Assembly (NCBI RefSeq): GCF_018614135.1
Contig: NZ_JAGGOW010000089.1
Span: 1-40,016, forward strand
DNA length: 40,016 nucleotides
DNA from: Streptomyces sp. ISL-66
GTDB taxonomy: Bacteria; Actinomycetota; Actinomycetes; Streptomycetales; Streptomycetaceae
Direction of reading: 5' to 3'
In this document: in pieces, positions 7,135-14,082 of the stretch
Layout: each line of letters opens with the position of its first letter
Numbering within the stretch: position 1 is the first letter of the stretch
Program-made: the position numbers and the translations under genes
The notes under the pieces: model-generated
What the model was told of the DNA's origin: nothing
What the model saw: only the letters and a program-made list of their open reading frames with translations
Database searches by the model: none

Positions 7135-7680
7135 CTACGCCGCCGGGCGGTTCGGGTGGTCCGGGGAGAGGAAGACGATCACGCCCGTCTCCGTGCCCGG
7201 CAAAGGGGCGACCTCGTGCCAGCCCAGGCGGCGGTACGTGGCCACCGTTTGCTTGGCCAGGCGGCTGGTCAGCAGCCAGGCGCGGCGGTCCGGGGCGTCG
7301 GTGGTGATCTCGGTGAGGAGGTCCCGGCCGGTGCCGCGGCCGCGCGCGTGGGGGCGTACGGCGAGTTCGTCTATCTCCAAGGCCCCGGAAAGGAGTTCCT
7401 TCACCCGGGCCGAGCCGAGCTGCGCCGCGACCTGGGCGTACGCGCGGTTCTTCGGGAAGGCCGCCGGGGTGATCCAGCCCGTCGCGAAGCCGTCGATGCC
7501 GGTGGTGGACTGGGTGAAGGCGGTACGGAAACCACGGCGCCGGGCGTCGGCCGGGAGACGGGTGGCGAACTGGCGAATGGTTTCTTCGTCTTCGTTCCAC
7601 GGCGGGGCGGAGAAGACGTCGGCGTAGGCGTCGACCAGTTCGTCCGCGAGGTCGAGGACGGCCTGTCCGTAGCAGATCAC
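7135..7680 (-). CDS. GNAT family N-acetyltransferase
   Basis: The 181-residue protein has the GNAT acetyl-CoA signature: LEIDELAVRPHARGRGTGRDLL (motif A, R-G-x-G-x-G/R) at about residues 110-131, then a helix and AKQTVATYRRLGWHEV, the motif B region. The acceptor substrate is unknown. I start it at GTG 7680 because AGGAG lies ten bases upstream. The longer reading from 7782 adds 34 residues unlike the family. It is divergent from a small membrane protein gene. Confidence 0.82.
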   Translation of the reverse strand: MICYGQAVLDLADELVDAYADVFSAPPWNEDEETIRQFATRLPADARRRGFRTAFTQSTTGIDGFATGWITPAAFPKNRAYAQVAAQLGSARVKELLSGALEIDELAVRPHARGRGTGRDLLTEITTDAPDRRAWLLTSRLAKQTVATYRRLGWHEVAPLPGTETGVIVFLSPDHPNRPAA

Positions 7681-7880
7681 GATGTCCTTGCTCCTGGTGT
7701 TGATGGTGAGGGGGCGGGCTCGGCGGGCACACGGAGTGGAGGTGGTTTGCCCCTTTGGGTGGGAGATTGAATTTATGCCCATCGGGTTCCCCGGGCAGAC
7801 ATCGCACGGATCCGGCGAGTGTGCGACAAATCCCCTCCCGTCCTCCGTGTCGGGTGCGGGACGGCCGCGTTGAGCAGTGC

Positions 7881-8060
7881 GTGCACAGACTGTTTCGGGC
7901 CGCCGGCGGGTGCGTGCTCGCGTTCCTTCTCGTCCTCGGCGTGGTCGCGCTGCTGCCGCACGGCGTACGGGACGCCGTGCCGGATCCGGTGATCGGCGGA
8001 GCCGTGCTGGTGTTGGGGGGCTTGATGGGCGTCCGGCGGGTGGTCAAGGGTCCGCGTTAG
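7881..8060 (+). CDS. Small two-helix membrane protein, hypothetical
   Basis: From GTG 7881 the frame gives 59 residues with two hydrophobic helices (about residues 9-24 and 37-51) joined by a short loop with PHGVRDAVPDPV, and a basic tail. I do not recognise a family. The start is uncertain because no good ribosome binding site precedes it. Reading the frame back to 7755 adds residues that do not look like protein. Codon bias at third positions is strongly GC, supporting a real gene. Confidence 0.5.
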   Translation: MHRLFRAAGGCVLAFLLVLGVVALLPHGVRDAVPDPVIGGAVLVLGGLMGVRRVVKGPR

Positions 8061-8129
8061 CCTCGTGGGAGGACGGGCGTACGTGTCGATGAGCGTACGG
8101 CCTGATGAGCGTACTGCTCCGCGGAGTTC

Positions 8130-8215
8130 GGTGTGTGGTGTGGTGTGGTGTGGTGGCGTGTGCCGTGCCGTGTCGTGTCGTGCCGTTCAATGCGGTGCGG
8201 TGCGGGCCGTTGGCG
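8130..8215. repeat. Simple-sequence tract of GTG/TGTGG-like units
   Basis: A run of TGTGG pentamers is followed by CGTGC/CGTGT and GCGGT variants. It lies just before the ribosome binding site of the next gene and is strand-asymmetric (G/T on the plus strand). It is non-coding on the start chosen for that gene. Confidence 0.7.
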
Positions 8216-8255
8216 CTGGCCGTTGGTTGTTGGTGATGTGAAGGAGTTGGTGGGC

Positions 8256-8555
8256 ATGGCACGGGTACCGAGTTCCGTAGTGGCGGCCGCCGGGCTGGTC
8301 GGCGGGTACGCCGTCGCCCGGTGGACCAAGAAGCGACCGCTCGGTGGTGTCGTGCTCGGCGCCGCCGGGATCGCCGCCGGGCGGGAGTGGCACAAGCTCG
8401 GCGGGGTCCCCGTCGCGGCCGGGCTCGGCGCGCTCTACCTCGCCGGCTTCGCGGGCTCGCACCCGCTGGCGAAGAAGGTCGGCGCCTGGCCGGCTGTCTT
8501 CGGAGCCGCAGGCGTCGTGGCCGCCACCACCTGGGCCGTCGCCGACCGAGGCTGA
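8256..8555 (+). CDS. Small conserved membrane protein, hypothetical
   Basis: The 99-residue protein has three to four short hydrophobic, Gly/Ala-rich segments (about residues 6-20, 26-42, 52-66 and 79-94) separated by basic turns such as RWTKKRPLG. No enzymatic motif is visible. The ATG at 8256 has GAAGGAG nine bases upstream. The longer frame back to 8133 translates the GTG-rich simple repeat and should be discarded. Function unknown. Confidence 0.7.
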   Translation: MARVPSSVVAAAGLVGGYAVARWTKKRPLGGVVLGAAGIAAGREWHKLGGVPVAAGLGALYLAGFAGSHPLAKKVGAWPAVFGAAGVVAATTWAVADRG

Positions 8556-8568
8556 CCCCGGAGCGGGG

Positions 8569-8608
8569 CTGCCCCGGTCGGGCCCAGCGCGGGCCCGGCC
8601 CGGGGCAG
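8569..8608. terminator. Bidirectional hairpin between convergent genes
   Basis: Arms 8569-8585 and 8591-8608 pair almost completely (CTGCCCCGG and CGGGCCC with their complements, small internal bulge) around AGCGC. It sits between the rightward small membrane protein and the leftward DUF445 gene. Confidence 0.6.
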
Positions 8609-8684
8609 TCCCCGACCAGCCTCCCGCGCCGTCCCCGCGCCCGCGGCTACGCACCCGCGGACGCCCGCGGCTACACGCCCCCGA

Positions 8685-10028
8685 CTACGCGCCCAGAGCG
8701 CGCGACACGCTGTAGATCAGCAGACCCGCAAGGGCGCCGACGACGGTGCCGTTGATGCGGATGAACTGCAGGTCGCGGCCGATGTGGGCCTCGATCTTGC
8801 GGGAGGTGTGCTCGGCGTCCCAGCCCGCCACCGTGTCCGTGATCAGTGAGGTGATCTCCGTCCGGTACGTGGTCACCACGTACACCACTGCGCCCTCGAT
8901 CCAGCCCTCCACCTTGTCCTGGAGCCGGCCGTCCGTGGCCAGTCGGGCCCCAAGCGCCATCAGCGAGGACCGGACGCGCAGGCGCAGCGCGCTCCGTTCG
9001 TCCTCCGCCGCCGAGATGATCATCGACCGGACCGCCGTCCAGGTGGAGGCGATCACGTCCTGCACCTCGTCCCGCGCCAGCAGCTCCGACTTGAGCCGCT
9101 CCACCCGCGCCCGGGTCTCGGTGTCCGACTGGAGGTCGGCCGCGAAGTCCGCGAGGAAGCGGTCCACCGCTCCGCGCGCCGGGTGCTCCGGCATGTCCCG
9201 CATCTCCTGAACGAAGCGGAGGAGCTCCTTGTAGACCCGGTCGCCGACCTTGCGGTCCACGAAGCGGGGGGTCCAGCCCGGCGCCCCGCCCTGGACCGCC
9301 GCCTCCACCGACTCGGCGTGCGTGACCAGCCAGTCGTGCGCCCGCGCGCACACCAGGTCCACGACCCGGCGGTGGCCGCCGTCCGCGACGACCTTCTCCA
9401 GCGTCTTGCCGATGCCCGGCGCGATCTCCGCCGTCTCCGCCCGCCGCGTGATCGCCTCGCCCACGACGGCCTGCACATCGGAATCCCGTAGCACCGTCAG
9501 CGCTCCGCGCAGGGCCGTGGCGAGCTCGGCCGTGACGCGGTCCGCGTGCGCGGGCTCGGCCAGCCAGGCGCCGAGCCGGCCGCCGATGCCGAGCGCGTGC
9601 AGCCTCGTACGCACCACGTCGGCCGAGAGGAAGTTCTCCCCGACGAACTCGCCGAGGGAGATTCCGAGCTGGTCCTTCTTGGTCGGGATGATCGCCGTGT
9701 GCGGGATCGGCAGTCCCAACGGCCGCCGGAACAGCGCGGTGACGGCGAACCAGTCGGCGAGCGCGCCGACCATGCCCGCCTCGGCGGCGGCCGCGACGTA
9801 GCCCGCCCAGCCGCCCGCGCCGGCGTGCTCCGCCCACTTCGCCGCGACGTAGACCAGCGCCACGATGAGCAGCAGGCCGGTGGCGATCCGCTTCATCTGG
9901 CGGACGCCGCGCCGGCGCTCCTCGTCCGCCTCACTGAAGACGAACCCGCCCCGTGCCGCCGCCTTCGTCGTATTGCTGCCCTGCTCCACGTACTCCTGCT
10001 TTCCCCCGGGCGCCGGTTCTGTCTCCAT
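8685..10028 (-). CDS. DUF445 family membrane protein
   Basis: The 447-residue protein matches the DUF445 (YjiN-like) layout. It has an N-terminal membrane helix (about residues 46-66), the conserved AGMVGALADWFAVTALFRRPLGLPIPHTAIIPTKKDQLG block at about 83-122, a long helical soluble region, and a C-terminal hydrophobic helix with TVVGALAGLLIYSVSRALG. The family is widespread and its biochemical role is not established. I choose ATG 10028, preceded by GGGAG at about ten bases. An upstream in-frame extension to 10079 has no ribosome site. Confidence 0.88.
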   Translation of the reverse strand: METEPAPGGKQEYVEQGSNTTKAAARGGFVFSEADEERRRGVRQMKRIATGLLLIVALVYVAAKWAEHAGAGGWAGYVAAAAEAGMVGALADWFAVTALFRRPLGLPIPHTAIIPTKKDQLGISLGEFVGENFLSADVVRTRLHALGIGGRLGAWLAEPAHADRVTAELATALRGALTVLRDSDVQAVVGEAITRRAETAEIAPGIGKTLEKVVADGGHRRVVDLVCARAHDWLVTHAESVEAAVQGGAPGWTPRFVDRKVGDRVYKELLRFVQEMRDMPEHPARGAVDRFLADFAADLQSDTETRARVERLKSELLARDEVQDVIASTWTAVRSMIISAAEDERSALRLRVRSSLMALGARLATDGRLQDKVEGWIEGAVVYVVTTYRTEITSLITDTVAGWDAEHTSRKIEAHIGRDLQFIRINGTVVGALAGLLIYSVSRALGA

Positions 10029-10136
10029 AGCATCCGACTCCCGGGGCGCCCTGGGAGTTCCCGGCGCGCCGGGCCGCACCTACAGCCCCTATACCCCCTC
10101 CAGCCCCGATCCCCCCAACCCGATGGCTCCTGACCC

Positions 10137-10892
10137 CTAAAGCTCCTTGCGCGGCTTCGACTTCGAGATCCGGTTCCGGTTCCGGTCCGGGTTCGCGCTC
10201 TTCGGCTGCTTGACCTTGACCTCCACCCCGCCCCAGAAGGCGAAGCCCGTCACGACCACCCGCGGGGCGCCCGGTTCCACCGGCCCGGGGCTGTCGCGCT
10301 GGTCGAAGGCGCCCATGACGCCGATGCCCCGTACGTCGACCTCCACGCCCGGGGGCACGGTGATCTCGATGCCGCCCATGACGGCGACGCAGTTGATGAC
10401 GACCTCGCGCTGCTCGAAGTCCGCCTCGCGCAGGTCGATCTCACCGCCGCCCCAGAACGCCACCGCGTGGAAGCGGGACGGCACGGTCCAGTTGCCCTTG
10501 CGCTGGAAGCCCGACATGACCGCGACGGCCACGGCGGGCCCGCCGACCGCGCCGCCGCCCCCGATCCGGGCCGGCCAGGCCGAGCCCGACCCGGCCGGCA
10601 CGCCCTTCGTCAGGCCCACCGGCCCGACCTGGGCGGCCGCCACCGGGGCCGTCGCCCCGAGCGCGGGCAGGTCCCGCGTGAGCGGTTCCAGCTCCGCATA
10701 GGTCCGGGACTTGTACGTCGCCTCGAGCCGCTCCTCGAACTCGTCCATGTCGAGCCGGCCCTCGGCGACGGCGTCCCGCAGACGCTCCACCACACGCTCG
10801 CGGTCGGCGTCCGACGCCCTCAGATCCGGCAGCGGTTTCTCGGACGGCACCGGCTCCTGGGGCAACGGCTTCTCAGGCCGCTCGTCACTCAT
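10137..10892 (-). CDS. DUF1707 and LiaF-type C-terminal domain protein
   Basis: The 251-residue protein has a DUF1707 SHOCT-like region at about residues 24-75 (LRASDADRERVVERLRDAVAEGRLDMDEFEERLEATY) and a C-terminal beta-rich domain (about 155-230) with AFWGGGEIDLREADF, VAVMGGIEITVPPGVEV and VTGFAFWGGVEVK. That repeats the pattern of the cell-wall stress sensor LiaF C-terminus. Family members often sit near envelope-stress genes, but regulatory function is inferred only. No Shine-Dalgarno precedes ATG 10892. A TAGGCT box seven bases upstream implies a leaderless mRNA. Confidence 0.85.
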   Translation of the reverse strand: MSDERPEKPLPQEPVPSEKPLPDLRASDADRERVVERLRDAVAEGRLDMDEFEERLEATYKSRTYAELEPLTRDLPALGATAPVAAAQVGPVGLTKGVPAGSGSAWPARIGGGGAVGGPAVAVAVMSGFQRKGNWTVPSRFHAVAFWGGGEIDLREADFEQREVVINCVAVMGGIEITVPPGVEVDVRGIGVMGAFDQRDSPGPVEPGAPRVVVTGFAFWGGVEVKVKQPKSANPDRNRNRISKSKPRKEL

Positions 10893-10899
10893 GAGGACC

Positions 10900-10905
10900 A
10901 GCCTA
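10900..10905 (-). promoter_or_regulatory. -10 box of leaderless DUF1707 gene
   Basis: On the minus strand TAGGCT is followed by GGTCCTC and then ATG. The spacing puts the transcription start at the start codon. The -35 region is not recognisable. Confidence 0.55.
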
Positions 10906-11026
10906 GGCAGTCGCCGCCGGGAGTTGTATGGCTCCGACCCGCTTCCCGCTCAGGGTTGTCCCTGATTTATCCCCGGCCCGCCCTCAGACTGTCCCGGCCT
11001 ATCCCAGGCCTATACCCGGCCCCTGC

Positions 11027-12001
11027 CTACCCCCGCCCCGCGTACATCCGCGCGATCACGTCCTCGATGTCCGGCTCCCGCACCGACAGGTCCAGCAGCG
11101 GATACTCCGCCGCCACCGCCGCCACCAGCGGGGCCGCCGACGCCCGCGCCGGGAACGCCAGCCACTGCCTCGGCCCCTCCACCTTCACCACCCGCGCCCC
11201 CGCCACCTCGATCGGCGCGAGCTCTCGCTCCAGGTCCACCACCAGCGTCCGCTCGCTCTCCCCCGCCCCGCCCGCCGTGTGCAGGCCGCCCAGCGAACCG
11301 TCGTACATCAGCCGCCCGTGGTCGATCACCATCACCCGCTCGCACAGCTGCTCGATGTCCTGGAGGTCGTGGGTGGTCAGCAGCACCGTGGTCCCGAGCT
11401 CCTCGTTCAGCTGCCGCAGGAAGCCCCGTACCTTCGCCTTGCTGACCACGTCCAGCCCGATCGTCGGCTCGTCCAGGTACAGCACGTCCGGATCGTGCAG
11501 CAGCGCCGCCGCGATGTCCCCGCGCATCCGCTGCCCCAGCGACAGCTGCCGCACCGGTACGTCGAGGAGGTCGGCCAGGTCGAGCCGGTCCACGCAGCGC
11601 TCCAGGTTCTCCGCGAACCGCGCCACCGGGATCCGGTACATCCGCCGCATCAGCCCGTACGAGTCCTTCAGCGGCAGGTCCCACCACAGCGTCGTGCGCT
11701 GCCCGAACACCACCCCGATCCGGTGCGCCAGGCGCAGCCGCTCCCGCGCCGGGTCGATGCCGGCGACCCGCAGCCGGCCGCCGCTCGGGGTGAGGATGCC
11801 CGTCAGCATCTTGATCGTGGTCGACTTGCCCGCGCCGTTGGGCCCGATGTAGCCGACCATCTCGCCCCGCGCCACCTCGAAGCTGATCCCGTCCACGGCC
11901 CTGACCTGCCGTTTCTCCCTACGCATCAGGCCCACCCGACGCCGTACGTCGAAGACCTTCTCGACCCCGTCCAGCGAGATCAGCGCATCCGTCGTCGTCA
12001 T
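11027..12001 (-). CDS. ABC-2 type exporter, ATP-binding subunit
   Basis: The 324-residue ATPase has Walker A GPNGAGKST (about residues 53-61), an ABC signature variant LSLGQRMR, Walker B VLYLDEPTIGLD and the H-loop THD. It has a C-terminal extension of about 80 residues typical of drug-exporter ATPases. It is the last gene of a three-gene leftward operon whose two upstream genes encode the permeases; six bases separate it from the preceding stop codon. The transported compound is unknown. Relatives include viologen- and antibiotic-exporter-like systems. Confidence 0.9.
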   Translation of the reverse strand: MTTTDALISLDGVEKVFDVRRRVGLMRREKRQVRAVDGISFEVARGEMVGYIGPNGAGKSTTIKMLTGILTPSGGRLRVAGIDPARERLRLAHRIGVVFGQRTTLWWDLPLKDSYGLMRRMYRIPVARFAENLERCVDRLDLADLLDVPVRQLSLGQRMRGDIAAALLHDPDVLYLDEPTIGLDVVSKAKVRGFLRQLNEELGTTVLLTTHDLQDIEQLCERVMVIDHGRLMYDGSLGGLHTAGGAGESERTLVVDLERELAPIEVAGARVVKVEGPRQWLAFPARASAAPLVAAVAAEYPLLDLSVREPDIEDVIARMYAGRG

Positions 12002-12007
12002 GCCTGC

Positions 12008-13045
12008 TCAGCTCCCCGTGCTCCGGTACGAACGAACCCCCGCGCGCCACGCCAGCGACACGGGTACGAACACCGCGAGGGCCACCAGCGGGCTCGCGAA
12101 GGCCGCCCACGCCGGCAGTCCCAGGGGGTCCGGCCGCCCCAGGACGTACAGCGCGGGCAGCCAGTTGACGAAGGCCAGCGGCACGATGAAGGTCACGCCG
12201 CGCAGCAGGTCCTTCGCGAAGACCGTCGGCGGGTACTGGAGCATCGTGCAGCCCCCGTACGTGAAGGAGTTCTGCACCTCCGCCGCGTCCCCGGCGACGA
12301 ACTGGAACGCCGCTCCCGCCACCATCACCGCCCCGAAGATCCCCGCCCCGGCCACGATCATCACGGGGACCAGCAGCACCTTCCCGACCGTCCAGTCCAG
12401 CTGGTCCAGGTCCGAGACCGCCCATCCCAGCACCCCGAGCCCCTGCGCGATCCGCCCCAGCCGGCGCAGCGCGAAGCGGTCGGCCGCGACCTGGGCGAGC
12501 ACCGGGACCGGCCGTACGAGCATGGTGTCGAGGGAGCCGTCGCGGATCCGGGCGCCGATCCGGTCGGTGTTGCCGAGGAGCAGGTCGGCCAGGCCCAGGG
12601 AGGCCGAGCAGGACCCGTAGAGCAGCGCGGTCTCGGGGAGCGTGAAGCCGCCCAGCTCGTCCACGTGCGAAAACATGATGGAGATCGCGACGAAGTCGAG
12701 GAGGGTGATCGCCGCGTTCCCGAAGGTGGAGAGGAGGAAGGACGTGCGGTACGTCATCGTCGACCGGATCCACATCGCCGCGATCAGGGCGTAGCCGCGC
12801 AGCCCTTCCACCGCCCGGTTGCGCGGCGGCACGTCCAGCGGCCCCGGGACACCCAACGGCCGTGGGACACCCAACGGCCGTGGGACGTCCGGGGATCCCG
12901 CCCCACGGGGACACCTCGGATCTCCGGGACCTCCGGGATCTCCGGGGCCTCCGGGACCTCCGGGACCTCGCCGGTCTCCCGAGACACCCGGACCGCCGGG
13001 AACCTCCGGACCCCGCCGCCCCTCCTCGGCCACCCGTTCAGCCAC
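12008..13045 (-). CDS. ABC-2 family permease with Gly-Pro repeat N-terminus
   Basis: The 345-residue protein is an integral-membrane partner of the adjacent ATPase. The family part begins near residue 84 (YALIAAMWIRSTMTYRTSFLLSTFG) and has about six membrane helices, with the RDGSLDTMLVRPVPV loop typical of this permease type. The first 75 residues are an unusual soluble extension rich in Gly-Pro-x triplets and in repeats of PRPLGV. GTG 13045 overlaps the upstream gene's TGA by eight bases, which favours translational coupling and real translation of the extension. No internal start before the first helix has a clear ribosome site. Confidence 0.85.
   Translation of the reverse strand: MAERVAEEGRRGPEVPGGPGVSGDRRGPGGPGGPGDPGGPGDPRCPRGAGSPDVPRPLGVPRPLGVPGPLDVPPRNRAVEGLRGYALIAAMWIRSTMTYRTSFLLSTFGNAAITLLDFVAISIMFSHVDELGGFTLPETALLYGSCSASLGLADLLLGNTDRIGARIRDGSLDTMLVRPVPVLAQVAADRFALRRLGRIAQGLGVLGWAVSDLDQLDWTVGKVLLVPVMIVAGAGIFGAVMVAGAAFQFVAGDAAEVQNSFTYGGCTMLQYPPTVFAKDLLRGVTFIVPLAFVNWLPALYVLGRPDPLGLPAWAAFASPLVALAVFVPVSLAWRAGVRSYRSTGS
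12835..13005 (-). repeat. Short tandem repeats encoding the Gly-Pro extension
   Basis: Two kinds of repeat lie in frame. One is a roughly 21-base unit containing CACCCAACGGCCGTGGGA, present twice or more around 12848-12888. The other is nine-base CTCCGGGAC-like units around 12915-12970. Both preserve the permease reading frame. Confidence 0.7.
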
Positions 13046-13877
13046 CCTGGATCACCACCTTCCGCGTCGCGGCCGACTGCACCAGCCGGCCCAGCCCCAG
13101 CAGGGCCAGCGCCCAGGCCGCCTGGAAGGCGAACGCCCCGGCCGCGTTCCCGGCCCCCGCGCCCTTGCCGAGCAGGACGTCCAGGGGCACCTGGAGCATC
13201 GCCGCCCAGGGCATGGCGCGGACGAACTCCCCGAAGCCGCCCGGGAAAACGGTCAGTGGCAGCAGCATCCCGGAGAAGAAGATCGAGGCGACGGTGGCCA
13301 TCATGTTGATGCCCGCCCCGTCCATCAGCCAGAACGCCGCCAGCCCCAGGAGGTAGCGCAGCCCGAAGCTCACCAGCAGCGCGAGGGCCACCGCGATCAG
13401 GAACAGCAGCCAGCGCAGCGGATCGGAGGGCAGCGCCAGGTCGAAGGCGAGCCCGCCGACCACCACCGGTACTACGCCGCGACCCAGGAGTTGGAACCCC
13501 GCCCGGCCCAGATCTCCCGCCAGCCACCACATCTGGAGATCGGCCGGCCGGTACAGGTCGACGGCGATGTCACCCGTCCGGACGCGTTCCTGGAACTCCT
13601 CCTGGAAGCCGCCGCCGATCAGCGCCCCGGCGGCGAGCAGCGCCTGGCTGACCCAGATGAAGGTGAGGGCCTGCGACTGGTCGTAGCCCCCGAGCCCGGG
13701 CCGTTCGCCCCACAGCGCGATGAACGTGTAGGCGAGGATGAAACCGAACACGGTGTTGGTGAACACGCCGGCCGCGGTCGCCGTCCCGTAGGTGGCGTAC
13801 CGGCGGAAACCGCCGACCGCGACCGCCCCGTAGAGGCCCGCTCTCAGACGCATGCTCGTACGCGCGCTCGGGCGCAC
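13038..13877 (-). CDS. ABC-2 family permease, first gene of the operon
   Basis: The 279-residue permease has about six membrane helices: YGTATAAGVFTNTVFGFILAY near the start, a soluble loop with QEEFQERVRTGDIAVDLYRPADLQMWWL, and several C-terminal helices. It pairs with the next permease as a heterodimer over the shared ATPase. I prefer GTG 13877 because GGAGG lies five bases upstream. ATG 13853 (MRLRAGLYG) has a more family-like N-terminus but no ribosome site. The frame stays open to 13982. It is divergent from the PBP gene. Confidence 0.82.
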   Translation of the reverse strand: MRPSARTSMRLRAGLYGAVAVGGFRRYATYGTATAAGVFTNTVFGFILAYTFIALWGERPGLGGYDQSQALTFIWVSQALLAAGALIGGGFQEEFQERVRTGDIAVDLYRPADLQMWWLAGDLGRAGFQLLGRGVVPVVVGGLAFDLALPSDPLRWLLFLIAVALALLVSFGLRYLLGLAAFWLMDGAGINMMATVASIFFSGMLLPLTVFPGGFGEFVRAMPWAAMLQVPLDVLLGKGAGAGNAAGAFAFQAAWALALLGLGRLVQSAATRKVVIQGG

Positions 13878-14082
13878 CGGGTCCTCCGTTTCCCACGCCG
13901 TGGCTGCGTCGTTCCCACGTCGTTCCCACTTCGTTCGTATGTCGGCCAAAGCGCGCGAGCTTAGTGCGGAGGGGCTATCCACGCGAACGAATTACGCCCG
14001 TCCGGAGCGGAACCGGCGGCCATCGGGTAGACACCAGAGGTACAGATGTGGATATTTCGTACGGCGCCGAGGAGTCCCGGAG

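Noticed and set aside
10928..13309. A 793-codon plus-strand frame antisense to the ABC operon
   Set aside because: GC-rich third positions keep antisense frames open. The product is Arg/Pro/His-rich with no domain, and the opposite strand has three clear ABC genes.
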